Assembly: GCA_035647615.1 (NCBI GenBank)
Contig: DASRND010000004.1
Span: 1-64,000 of the forward strand
Direction of reading: 5' to 3'
Source: Bacteroidales bacterium
Lineage (GTDB): Bacteria > Bacteroidota > Bacteroidia > Bacteroidales > 4484-276
Length of the DNA stretch: 64,000 bases
The position numbers were made by a program, and so were the translations under genes. Below, piece by piece: positions 18,842-28,095 of the stretch. The notes beneath the pieces are model-generated. The model worked only from the letters and a program-made list of their open reading frames with translations. It was not told where the DNA came from and did not search any database. Positions within the stretch are counted from its first letter, which is position 1; every line of letters begins with the position of its first letter.

Positions 18842-21253
18842 TCATTTCACCACTAACTTCTGCACACCAAAGCTATTGGCGGTTTTTAGGTATAAAAGAT
18901 AAACTCCTGAAGGTACTTGTCTGATGTCGATCAGAAGGGATTGCACTCCTTGCGAAAGTTTACCTGTAGCAATTGGGGATAGAACCCGCTGGCCAGTCAC
19001 GCTCTGCAATTCGATTGTGACTTGCTGCGGTTTATCCAGCGTAAAGCTCACAGTTAAATAATCGGTTGCGGGAACGGGTGAGCTGGTAAGCGCAATTGTG
19101 CCTGCACCTGGTTCGAAGATGGACTGCGGATCATACACAAAACCAATGGCATCGAGTGCGGGCTGAATTTCGGGATTAGCCATAAAATTATTCCACAGCA
19201 GACCGGAGCGGTGGTTTTCGATCATGTCGATGGTGGTGCCCTGGTCGATGCCCAGGTAGGAATTGGCGTACCAGTTGGCCTCCACATTATAAGCATCCAT
19301 GAATCCCATGTTGCCCCAGATTTTGTCGCCCAGTATGCGATAAAAATGTTTGAGCGCCGCCATAGATTCGACGGGTGTGTAAGGCATCGACGACAAAGCT
19401 GCCGTAGGCGCAATGGTTCCGTTATCGCGGGTGCCAAAAGGTTCGTGTGCCATGTAGCCCCACGGATCGTCGCTGGCGGTAAGCCCCCACGATACGGACG
19501 AATATCCATCAAAGTTTTTCGGGTTGGCGATGCAATATGCCCGGTTGATTAGCGTGTGGTTGCGGTTGTTGAGGAAATAATTTGCGTAAGCATCTTTTTT
19601 GTTTCTCGGATCAAAACCCAGATATGAGTAGTGAGCGAAAAACAGCGGTCCGCCATAATCCCATCCTACCCATAGCTTGTAGCCATAAAATGAATTCCCA
19701 TTTACATAATTAGGTGATGATGCCCAGCCTTCGTGCCAGAGTGAGGCGGGTACGTTATGCGTTGGCGAGGCTATGGCCAGCAGATAAACAACGGCAGATT
19801 CGTTGGGGCCGCGCACCTGCATGTTCATCGCCCACTGGTGATTGGGCGACCAGTGCCAGTAAAGATATTTGCCGTCATTGCGCCGGTACCAGTCCCATTC
19901 TACCGTTTCCCATAGCTGTGTAATGCGCTCGGCAATGGATTGCTCGTCGGTATTGGTTTGGCTGAAATACTGTCGCGCTGCCAGCAGTCCCTGCACCAGA
20001 AAAGCCGTTTCTACCAAATCGCCGCCATTGTCGAGGTCGCTGAAAGGAACCACCTTTCCCGTGTTGCCATTGAGCCAGTGTGGCCAAACGCCATGAAAGC
20101 GATCGGAATTTTCGAGGAAAGTAAGGATTTTTTTCATGCGTGCGATGCCCTGATCGCGGGTTATAAACTGGCGTTCTATTCCCACCAGCAGTGCCATTAT
20201 GCCGAAGCCGCTGCCGCCGGTGGTAATCACATTGCCTGATGTGTTTCGTTCGCGTGCCATACCCGAGGCAGGGTGAGCAAAATCCCAAAAATAACGGAAC
20301 GTCGCCTCCTGCACCATCTCCATAAGTTGCTCATCATTCATATCGTAGGTGCTCGTTTGCACAGTTTCGGAAAATGGGGAAGGTTCGTTGGCATCGTTGA
20401 GTGCGGTCATTTTATATTGCAGCCCCAGGTTGGTGCCCAAAGTTCTGACGAAATCAGTGTAGGATGTATCGGTTTTGCCCAGGGTTGCTCGCTTATCGAA
20501 TGTAGCACCATTATTAGTTGATAGAAAGATTTCATAGCCATTCAGGTTGCTCTCCGTGTTGGGTTGCCAGGTAAGATATGCATGGCTGTCGTAGCCTTTG
20601 GCAGCAACTCCGTGCGGAGGTGCCACAGGCGGCGAAGATCCATCACCTTTGAAGATGCGCATATCATCCACATAAAGTGTGTGCGCGCTGCCGTCGGTCA
20701 ATTTTTGCGCAAAGCCAATGGTTTTGATAGCTTCAAAATTTACATTTGCGGAAGCATGAAAAGGCGCCATCGGAATCGTGATTCTTGTCCAATCGTTTGA
20801 TTGTAAATTGCCGCTGTAGTCGCTGATCGCAACTTTTACTGTCTGCTGATTATTGGCATCTTCCATAAAAATTGCCGGCAAATTTTGACTATTGAAAACT
20901 TCCGGGCTGCGCAGAAAGAGGAGCAGCGTGTCGGCATCAGCAACATTATTGGCTGTCCAGTCGAGACCCGCAGCAATGGCCTGCCAGTTACCTCCCGCCT
21001 TGGAAGTCCACGAAAGGCGCAGCGAATTGATGCCTTGTTGCGCCGGCACTTCATTTTCTACCGGAAAGCGATGGCTATCGGCGCCGGCCACCTCAAGCAT
21101 ACTTGGCACATTTACCGTTAGCCAGCTAAAATCATAAAACGTCTCGTCGGGGCTGTCCTGAAAATAAAACCAGGTCTGGGCTTCTGCTTTGCCCAGACCT
21201 GTGGTTATTATCATTATTAAAAGAAATGCAATTTTATTTTTTAAAAATTTCAT
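18842..21253 (-). CDS. GH144-type endo-beta-1,2-glucanase (glycoamylase family), T9SS-exported
   Basis: An exported enzyme of about 803 residues. It has a signal peptide ending at KAEAQ, a galactose-binding-like domain (about 30-205), a fibronectin type III domain (about 208-300), the catalytic (alpha/alpha)6 domain (about 305-715) and a T9SS sorting domain (last ~75 residues, ending SFGVQKLVVK). Catalytic-domain marks are EATFRYFWDFAHP, GGSGFGIMALLVGIER, WPHWLNG, DLVETAFLVQGLLAARQYF and an acidic IDQGTTIDMIENHR motif. Pfam names this domain glycoamylase; its characterised bacterial members are GH144 enzymes acting on beta-1,2-glucan. It is the last gene of the locus. The ATG at 21253 is preferred because it begins the signal peptide and leaves 17 bp after the GH3 stop codon; the upstream in-frame ATG at 21274 overlaps GH3. 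Surface cleavage of polymer is inferred. Confidence 0.82.
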   Translation of the reverse strand: MKFLKNKIAFLLIMIITTGLGKAEAQTWFYFQDSPDETFYDFSWLTVNVPSMLEVAGADSHRFPVENEVPAQQGINSLRLSWTSKAGGNWQAIAAGLDWTANNVADADTLLLFLRSPEVFNSQNLPAIFMEDANNQQTVKVAISDYSGNLQSNDWTRITIPMAPFHASANVNFEAIKTIGFAQKLTDGSAHTLYVDDMRIFKGDGSSPPVAPPHGVAAKGYDSHAYLTWQPNTESNLNGYEIFLSTNNGATFDKRATLGKTDTSYTDFVRTLGTNLGLQYKMTALNDANEPSPFSETVQTSTYDMNDEQLMEMVQEATFRYFWDFAHPASGMARERNTSGNVITTGGSGFGIMALLVGIERQFITRDQGIARMKKILTFLENSDRFHGVWPHWLNGNTGKVVPFSDLDNGGDLVETAFLVQGLLAARQYFSQTNTDEQSIAERITQLWETVEWDWYRRNDGKYLYWHWSPNHQWAMNMQVRGPNESAVVYLLAIASPTHNVPASLWHEGWASSPNYVNGNSFYGYKLWVGWDYGGPLFFAHYSYLGFDPRNKKDAYANYFLNNRNHTLINRAYCIANPKNFDGYSSVSWGLTASDDPWGYMAHEPFGTRDNGTIAPTAALSSMPYTPVESMAALKHFYRILGDKIWGNMGFMDAYNVEANWYANSYLGIDQGTTIDMIENHRSGLLWNNFMANPEIQPALDAIGFVYDPQSIFEPGAGTIALTSSPVPATDYLTVSFTLDKPQQVTIELQSVTGQRVLSPIATGKLSQGVQSLLIDIRQVPSGVYLLYLKTANSFGVQKLVVK

Positions 21254-21270
21254 GATAAATGATTTTAAAA

Positions 21271-23499
21271 TCATGGTGAATAGCTAAAACGGACCATGTT
21301 TGTTGTGCCTGAATCTGTTCCTACAAAAACCTCAAAGTCACCGGCCTCGGCTGCCCATTGCATATCGCGGGTCAGGAATTCGAGTGCTGCAGGTGTAATT
21401 TCAAAAGTAACTATGGATTGTGCTCCGGGTTCAAGGTAAATTTTGCGGAAATCTTTCAGCTCTTTCAATGGCCGCGTGACGCTACCCACCAGGTCGCGCA
21501 CATAAAACTGTACCACCTCGTGGCCCGCCATCTTACCTGTATTGGTCACCTGCACCGATACTTCAATCTTTTGGTTGGCTTTGAGCACAGGTGATGAAAT
21601 TTTAAGATTCTCGTATTGAAATGTTGTGTAGCTAAGCCCGTAGCCAAAAGGATAGAGCGGCGTGTTGGGAACATCCAGATACTTGCTCGTGTATTTATCC
21701 GCCGACATAGGACGGCCAGTATTTTTATTGTTATAAAATATCGGCACCTGCCCCAGGTTGCGCGGAAAGCTCATGGTGAGTTTTGCAGAAGGGTTGTAGT
21801 CGCCAAAAAGCACATCTGCCACAGCGTGTCCGGCTTGTGTTCCCGGAAACCATGCTTCCAGAATTGCCGGCGCATGGGCATCGAGCCACGAGAGGTCGAG
21901 TGGGCGGCCATTCATCAGCACCACCACCACAGGTTTACCTGTTGCGATAAGCGCTTCGGCTAACTCCTGCTGCACACCCGGCAAGGTGATTTCGGAGCGG
22001 CTGGCAGCTTCGCCCGACATCTCTTTTGTTTCGCCAATTACCAAAACCACAGCATCGGAGCGGCTGACCAAAGTAATTGCTTCGTCAAACCCGGAACGGT
22101 CATCGCCCTCCACTTCACAGCCACGGGCATAAACTACGCGCTGTGTCGGCACTTTTTCTTTGATACCTTCCAGTACCGTCACGCTTTTGTTGTTATCGCC
22201 AGCTGCTGACCAGGCGCCAATCATATCCTTTTTGCTGTCGGCGAGGGGGCCAATCACAGCAATAGTTCCGAGTTGTTTTGATAATGGCAATGTTTGATCA
22301 TGATTTTTGAGCAACACCATGCTTTCGGCGGCAAACGCACGTGCAAACGCCAGGTGTTCAGGATGGTAAATCAGCGTGTCCTGTCGTTGCTTGTCGCAAT
22401 ATTTATAAGGATCGTCAAACAACCCAAGCAGCATCTTGATACGCAAAATACGCTGGACTGCATCATCGATATCCTCAACTTTTACTTTTCCTTCTTTGAC
22501 AGACTTTGCCAAGAAGTCGTTGAAGATACCGCTTTGCATGTCCATATCCACACCGGCATTCACAGCCAGTTCGCCGGCTTCTTTGTTGTCGGCCACGATT
22601 CCGTGGGGAACCATCTCGGTGATGGAGGTGTAATCGGTTACAATGAAGCCATCAAAATCCCATTCCTTTTTCAGGATTTCGCGCAGCAGGTATTCGTTGC
22701 CGGTGGCCGGGATTCCGTCCACTTCGTTGAAGCTGGTCATAAAAGTGCCCACTCCCGCATCCACGCAGGCTTTGAAGGGAGGCAGGTAAGTTTCGCGCAA
22801 CACTCTGTCCGACATATCCACCGTGTTGTAGTCGCGGCCGGCAAGAGCGGCACCATAAGCGGCGTAATGCTTGGCACACGCGACCATTGTGTTATCAGCG
22901 GCCAGGTTATTACCCTGAAATCCTTTTACCCTTGCTACAGCAATTCGGTTTGTGAGGTAAGTATCTTCGCCGCAGCCTTCCATGACGCGCCCCCAGCGTG
23001 GGTCGTGCGCAATGTCCACCATCGGCGTGAATGTCCAGTTGAGGCCTTCGGCGGTAGCTTCGACGGCAGCGATGCGTTCGGAATGTTCGATGGCTTCCAT
23101 ATTCCAGGTGGCAGCTTGCGCCAATGGAATTGGAAAAATGGTGCGGTGGCCGTGGATCACGTCGTAGCCAAACATCAGCGGTATCTTCAGGCGTGTTTTT
23201 TCTACAGCGATTTCTTGTAAATCCCTAACGTAATCCACACTGTACGCATTAAAAATGGCGCCCACCTTTCCAGCCTCGATATCTTTGCGGTAGCCGCTTC
23301 GGATGGTGGGGCCGGTCACGTCCCAGTCGCTGGTGTAGAGCGTCATCTGCCCAATCTTTTCTTCCAGCGTCATTTGTTGCAGTAGTGCGTCTATCTTGCT
23401 TTCGATCGCTGCATTTTCGCTGGTGATTTTTTGAGCCACAACCCGATATGTCAGGCAACTAAATAAGATAAGAAGTATTAATAAAGATTTCCTGTTCAT
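21271..23499 (-). CDS. Glycoside hydrolase family 3 beta-glucosidase
   Basis: An exported GH3 enzyme of about 742 residues, normal for a three-domain member. It has a signal peptide ending at RVVAQ, a TIM barrel (about 30-370) with PLMFGYDVIHGHRT and KHYAAYGAA, the nucleophile Asp in GFIVTDYTSI, an alpha/beta sandwich (about 385-605) and a C-terminal FnIII-like domain. Closely spaced ATGs at 23508, 23505 and 23499 compete; 23499 gives the most regular signal peptide. It lies between susD (stop at 23512) and GH144. In known beta-1,2-glucan loci the GH3 cleaves sophorose and sophoro-oligosaccharides to glucose, which is the inferred role here. Other beta-glucosidase specificities cannot be ruled out. 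Confidence 0.9.
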   Translation of the reverse strand: MNRKSLLILLILFSCLTYRVVAQKITSENAAIESKIDALLQQMTLEEKIGQMTLYTSDWDVTGPTIRSGYRKDIEAGKVGAIFNAYSVDYVRDLQEIAVEKTRLKIPLMFGYDVIHGHRTIFPIPLAQAATWNMEAIEHSERIAAVEATAEGLNWTFTPMVDIAHDPRWGRVMEGCGEDTYLTNRIAVARVKGFQGNNLAADNTMVACAKHYAAYGAALAGRDYNTVDMSDRVLRETYLPPFKACVDAGVGTFMTSFNEVDGIPATGNEYLLREILKKEWDFDGFIVTDYTSITEMVPHGIVADNKEAGELAVNAGVDMDMQSGIFNDFLAKSVKEGKVKVEDIDDAVQRILRIKMLLGLFDDPYKYCDKQRQDTLIYHPEHLAFARAFAAESMVLLKNHDQTLPLSKQLGTIAVIGPLADSKKDMIGAWSAAGDNNKSVTVLEGIKEKVPTQRVVYARGCEVEGDDRSGFDEAITLVSRSDAVVLVIGETKEMSGEAASRSEITLPGVQQELAEALIATGKPVVVVLMNGRPLDLSWLDAHAPAILEAWFPGTQAGHAVADVLFGDYNPSAKLTMSFPRNLGQVPIFYNNKNTGRPMSADKYTSKYLDVPNTPLYPFGYGLSYTTFQYENLKISSPVLKANQKIEVSVQVTNTGKMAGHEVVQFYVRDLVGSVTRPLKELKDFRKIYLEPGAQSIVTFEITPAALEFLTRDMQWAAEAGDFEVFVGTDSGTTNMVRFSYSP

Positions 23500-23511
23500 T
23501 ATCATCATGCT

Positions 23512-25026
23512 TTAGTAACCGGGATTCTGGGTAAGTTTTCCTCCGCTGGCGTAAATCTCGCTTTGTGGAATCGGGAAGACTTCGTTTTTACCATCGACAA
23601 AATTCTTACCATGTGCTCTCATCACCTCGCCTGCTCTTCCCTGGCGCACCAGGTCATAGAAGCGGTCGAATTCCATGGCCAGTTCAAAACGGCGTTCGCG
23701 CCATATTGCCTGACGCAGAGCATCCTGCCCGGAGGCCGGCGTGTCGCCCAGGCCGGCACGGTGACGAATCTCGTTGAGTGAAGAAACTGCTTTGCCTGAA
23801 TTGCCAATCTCGTTGGCTGCCTCGGCATTGATCAGGTAAATTTCGCCCATACGCAGAAGGCGGATGTTTTTGTTGGTGCGGTCGTCGTTGCCGGTCCAGC
23901 TTTCTTCGTATTTGCTCACATAGGTTTTGTAATTGTAGCGCGGATTGGCGGCATCCACAATGATGACGTTATCAAAAAGTGTATCGCCAATCGACATGAT
24001 GGTGGCTTTGCGCCGCAAGTCGCCGGGTTCGTAGCTTTCGAAAAGATTGAGAGATGGCGTGTTAAATCCCCATCCTGTAAAGGCAGAAGTGTCGCGCCCA
24101 TTGTTTCCGACAAAAGAAAATTTCCCGCCACGGATGCCTTGTGGAGAGCAAAATTGCTGTACAGCAGCTATCGGGAGTCCGGCACGCGACTGAACTTCAA
24201 ACAACGACTCGATGCTGTTTTCTCCCTCTTCACGCCAGATGGAGTCATAGTCGGCCAAAAGACCGTAGTTTCCCACCTCGCCGTTTATGATCTGATTGGT
24301 GAGATTGAAAGCTTCTTCCCATTTCTTTTGGTACATACTCACCTTGGCCAGCAGCCCGATGGCAGCTCCTTTGGTGGCGCGACCCAGTTCTGAGGCAGGA
24401 TAGCTCAACGGAAGCACAGCGATGGCTTCAGTGAGGGTTTGCTCGATAAAAGCATAAACCTCATCCGAGGGAACCCGCGTATTTGCTTTGTTGAGATCAG
24501 CAGGATCCTCAGAATCGACAACCTTATCGAGCAGTGGCACAGCACCAAAAGTGCGTACCAGATTGAAATAATAATAAGCCCTTAGAAATTTGGCTTCAGC
24601 CATCAATCGGTCTTTCAAATCCTGAGGGATGTCAAATTTTGGAACGTTGGCCAGCGCCTGATTGCAATTGGAAATGCCCTGAAAGTTGCCTTTCCACACT
24701 TCCGTTACCGAGATGGTGGTTGGTGTGTAGGTGAGAGCGTCCATTTGGTCTTTGTCGGCTCCCAGGTCGCCAGGATCGCTGCCTTTGTCGGCATTGTCGG
24801 AGGTGATGCTGGCCACGCCCATCCACGAAAAAGCGCTTTGTTCCCAGGTGAGCAGGTTGGCGTAGCCGGCATTAACAAAACGGGTGGCGTTGGCCGGATC
24901 GTTAAAAGTAGAGTCGGAAGTGATGAGCTGGTTTTCAGGTGCCGGATCGAGCCAGTCCTTGTCGCAGGCAACCATTACTAAAGAAGTTGCCAAAAGCACG
25001 ATGATGAAACGAATATATTTTTTCAT
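23512..25026 (-). CDS. SusD/RagB family glycan-binding lipoprotein (locus 2)
   Basis: An outer-membrane lipoprotein of about 504 residues. The start at 25026 gives a clean signal peptide, MKKYIRFIIVLLATSLVMVAC, with a lipobox Cys; a longer frame upstream to 25059 would bury it. The SusD core has RFVNAGYANLLTWEQS, the TPR helices LKDRLMAEAKFLRAYYYFNLVRTFG-like (about 130-155), and the C-terminal RRFELAMEFDRFYDLVR...VFPIPQSEI. It is the partner of the SusC 10 bp upstream. It would capture sophoro-oligosaccharides if the locus assignment is right. Confidence 0.94.
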   Translation of the reverse strand: MKKYIRFIIVLLATSLVMVACDKDWLDPAPENQLITSDSTFNDPANATRFVNAGYANLLTWEQSAFSWMGVASITSDNADKGSDPGDLGADKDQMDALTYTPTTISVTEVWKGNFQGISNCNQALANVPKFDIPQDLKDRLMAEAKFLRAYYYFNLVRTFGAVPLLDKVVDSEDPADLNKANTRVPSDEVYAFIEQTLTEAIAVLPLSYPASELGRATKGAAIGLLAKVSMYQKKWEEAFNLTNQIINGEVGNYGLLADYDSIWREEGENSIESLFEVQSRAGLPIAAVQQFCSPQGIRGGKFSFVGNNGRDTSAFTGWGFNTPSLNLFESYEPGDLRRKATIMSIGDTLFDNVIIVDAANPRYNYKTYVSKYEESWTGNDDRTNKNIRLLRMGEIYLINAEAANEIGNSGKAVSSLNEIRHRAGLGDTPASGQDALRQAIWRERRFELAMEFDRFYDLVRQGRAGEVMRAHGKNFVDGKNEVFPIPQSEIYASGGKLTQNPGY

Positions 25027-25036
25027 AATGATTGTT

Positions 25037-27994
25037 TTAAAATTGAACGTTGATACCAAATAAATATGCAGATGTTACCGGGTAGATGTTCAGCTCGATA
25101 CCGCTGCCGGTGTTCGAGCCGGGCAGTTCAGGCGTAAAACCTGAATATTGGGTGAAGATGATGGGATTTTGCGCTGTAACGTAAAACCGAAGGCTGTTCA
25201 TTTTCCACTTGGTGAGCGGTAGGGTGTAGCCCAGGGTCACATTGTTGAGGCGGAAAAATGAGCCCGATTCTACAAAGTAAGTTGATGGTTTGGGAATACT
25301 GTTGGACGCGCGTGGTTCGGTTCCATTCGGATTTTCGAGGCTCCAGCGATTGGTAGCGCGGTCTTCCTCGATGTTGTCATTGCCGAAGCGCAGGCCTTTT
25401 TTACCATTGTACACTTTGTTGCCACCATTCCCATAGCAATCTACCGAAAAGTCGATTCGTTTCCAGTTGATCCCGGCATTAATACCATAATAAAACTTAG
25501 GCTGATAGCTGCCTGCGAAAACGCGGTCGAGTTCGCTCAGGGTACCGTCGCCATTCACGTCGGTATAGATCAGGTCGCCGGGTTTGGCACCTGTAAAGTG
25601 TGGCGAGGCTTCTATCTCTTCCTGTGTGCGGTAGATGCCTTCTGTCTGATATACCCAGAAGCTGCCGATGGGCTGGCCTTCTACGGTGTAGGTAACAATC
25701 TCGCCATTGCCCAGGCTTCCGCTGCGGATCTGCAGGTTGCCGTCAACAGCTTCCACATTATTTTTATTAAAAGTGATATTGCCACCAACGAAATAGGTGA
25801 AATCGTTAGAGATTTTGTCATTCCAGTTAAGAGAAACTTCCACTCCCTTATTTCGTACGTCGGCAGCCTGTGAAATCACGGTGCGGTCGGCATCGCCAAC
25901 AGCCGAAGGCAGTGTGATACTCACGTAGTTGTTAGACAGTTTGTTATAAAAACCTACTTCACCACGCAAACGACGGTTGACGATCAGAAATTCCATACCG
26001 ATGTCGTAACCGAAGGTAGGTTCCCAGGTGGCCAGTGCATCTTTTATCTGATCGAAAGTGATGGCTTGCTGCGGTGTTCCGCTTTGTCCGCCAAAAGCAT
26101 AATAATTGCTCAGAATAGTGACACCGGTAAGTACGCTTAGGTTGCGGAGATAATCTTGTCCAACTTTGCCATAGCTGCCTCGCAGTTTAAGCTCGTCAAA
26201 AAAAGTTTGGTTTTCCATAAAGGGTTCCTGAGTAACTATCCAGGTAGCTCCCGCCGACCAAAACGTTTCCCATTTCTGGTTAACGGGAAAGCTGCTGGAG
26301 CCGTCGCGGCGCATCGAGCCACTGAGGCTGTATCGGCTCTTATAAGTGTAAGTAGCACGACCATAAAGTGCTTCGCGTGTGTACAAGTCGCCATAGCTGC
26401 CACTGTTGATGGTGGTCTGATCACCCTGCCCGATATACCAGAGGTTTCTTTGGTTGGGCACCCCTTTTACACTGCTAAATAGTGAAGTGGGTTTATCGCG
26501 ATCAGCGGAATAGCCGGCGGTAAGAATTATTTGATGACGCAAAGCGAAAGTCTTGGTATAGTTTGCATTGTTGTCGAAAATCCAATAAAATCCTTGGCCA
26601 GATGACACCGTGAGATCGGAGATTTCGTTTTTCTGTCCGCTCCAGATATAGTATTCGGGTAAATAGTTGATGTTGTCGTTATCATAGCGATCGAAGTTAA
26701 AACTGCTGCGAAGGGTTAGTCCTTCCACAGGCTTCAGCTCGACATATACATTTCCCATCAAACGTTGCTGCTTAAAAATGTCGTTGGTATAATGCAGCTT
26801 TGCCACCGGGTTGGCCACGCTCAGTGCCTGCAAATAGCCCCAGTCGCCATTGGCATATTGTACCGGAGCTGTCGGTGACATCCGATAGGCATCATCGAAA
26901 ACATTGGGCTTGTTGTCGTTTTTCGATACGCTGATGTTCAGGTTGTAGCCAAGTTTGATAAAGTCTGCTGGTTTAAAATCATTGGCTAACCTGAAAACAT
27001 ACCGCGAGTAATCGTTGCCTTTGATGATGCCGTTGTCCACAAAATATCCCGCGCTAAAATAGTATGTTATCTTTTCGGAGCCGCCGCTGATGTTCAGGTT
27101 GTAGTTGTTCATCATCCCGGAACGACTAACTTCATCAAACCAATTAGTGTTGTATTTCAGTGTGTCAGGATCAAAAAGCGCTGGCTGTCCGTCGTAGGCA
27201 CGGGCTTCGTTGGTGTAGTTGGCATACTGCTTCGCATCGGCCATTTTCACTTTGTTGGTCATTTGGCGAAAGCCAACATAGCTGTCGAAGTTCACCTTCA
27301 TTTTTCCTGCTTTGCCCGATTTGGTAGTGATAATTATTACCCCGCTGCCAGCGCGGCTTCCATAGATGGCTTGTGAAGCAGCATCTTTAAGGATTTCCAT
27401 CGATTGGATGTCGGAACTGTTGATGTTGGTAATGTCACCGCCAATATTGCCATCCACTACATATAGTGGGTTGCTTCCGGCATTTACAGAGGAGATACCA
27501 CGTATGCGTACCTGCGGCTGTTCACCGGGCTTGCCGCTGGATGAAACCTGCACTCCCGCGCTTTTACCTTGCAATGCCTGTGCAGCAGTGAGCACCGGTT
27601 CACGTGCTATCTTTTCGCCATCCACTTTGGCAATGGCGCCCACCACCTGGCTCTTGAGCAACTGACCGTAGCCCACCACGATCACTTCGTCGAGAAAGGT
27701 GGTAGCAGACCACAGCGCTACATTAATAACCGACTGGCTGCCCACAGTCTTGTCTTGTTGTTCGTAACCGATGAACGAGAATTCCAGCACATCTTCGGGT
27801 GCAGCCAGGAGGCTGTAGAAGCCGTTCACGTCGGTGACCGTTCCTGTAAAGGTGCCTTTGATCAAAATGTTGACGCCCGGCAGGGTGGTGCCGTCGGCGT
27901 TGTCGGTCACCGTTCCTGTCACAGTTTTTTGCTGTGCCTGAACGGTAGTGAAACCGGCAATGAGAATCAGTAACAGTAGAAGTTTTGATTTCAT
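25037..27994 (-). CDS. SusC/RagA family TonB-dependent outer-membrane transporter (locus 2)
   Basis: A 985-residue outer-membrane importer with a signal peptide (about 1-20), a carboxypeptidase-regulatory-like domain (about 24-100), a TonB-box region DEVIVVGYG, a plug with VRIRGISSVNAGSNPLYVVDG and SMEILKDAASQAIYGSRAGSG-type motifs (about 165-225), and a barrel ending in Phe (GINVQF). There is no STN domain, so no direct sigma signalling is expected. SusD follows after 10 bp. The GH144 lipoprotein gene lies 101 bp upstream on the same strand. The gap holds no convincing -7 box, so it may be read through from that gene. Confidence 0.95.
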   Translation of the reverse strand: MKSKLLLLLILIAGFTTVQAQQKTVTGTVTDNADGTTLPGVNILIKGTFTGTVTDVNGFYSLLAAPEDVLEFSFIGYEQQDKTVGSQSVINVALWSATTFLDEVIVVGYGQLLKSQVVGAIAKVDGEKIAREPVLTAAQALQGKSAGVQVSSSGKPGEQPQVRIRGISSVNAGSNPLYVVDGNIGGDITNINSSDIQSMEILKDAASQAIYGSRAGSGVIIITTKSGKAGKMKVNFDSYVGFRQMTNKVKMADAKQYANYTNEARAYDGQPALFDPDTLKYNTNWFDEVSRSGMMNNYNLNISGGSEKITYYFSAGYFVDNGIIKGNDYSRYVFRLANDFKPADFIKLGYNLNISVSKNDNKPNVFDDAYRMSPTAPVQYANGDWGYLQALSVANPVAKLHYTNDIFKQQRLMGNVYVELKPVEGLTLRSSFNFDRYDNDNINYLPEYYIWSGQKNEISDLTVSSGQGFYWIFDNNANYTKTFALRHQIILTAGYSADRDKPTSLFSSVKGVPNQRNLWYIGQGDQTTINSGSYGDLYTREALYGRATYTYKSRYSLSGSMRRDGSSSFPVNQKWETFWSAGATWIVTQEPFMENQTFFDELKLRGSYGKVGQDYLRNLSVLTGVTILSNYYAFGGQSGTPQQAITFDQIKDALATWEPTFGYDIGMEFLIVNRRLRGEVGFYNKLSNNYVSITLPSAVGDADRTVISQAADVRNKGVEVSLNWNDKISNDFTYFVGGNITFNKNNVEAVDGNLQIRSGSLGNGEIVTYTVEGQPIGSFWVYQTEGIYRTQEEIEASPHFTGAKPGDLIYTDVNGDGTLSELDRVFAGSYQPKFYYGINAGINWKRIDFSVDCYGNGGNKVYNGKKGLRFGNDNIEEDRATNRWSLENPNGTEPRASNSIPKPSTYFVESGSFFRLNNVTLGYTLPLTKWKMNSLRFYVTAQNPIIFTQYSGFTPELPGSNTGSGIELNIYPVTSAYLFGINVQF

Positions 27995-28095
27995 ATTTCT
28001 AATTTTTAAGTGAATTCATTTTTGATCTATTTATATTTCCAACAAATGTCTAAAAAATTAGATAAACATTTACATAATATTATTTTTCATTCATT

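Noticed and set aside
22294..23220. 308-codon plus-strand frame
   Set aside because: It is antisense to the GH3 barrel, including the nucleophile region.
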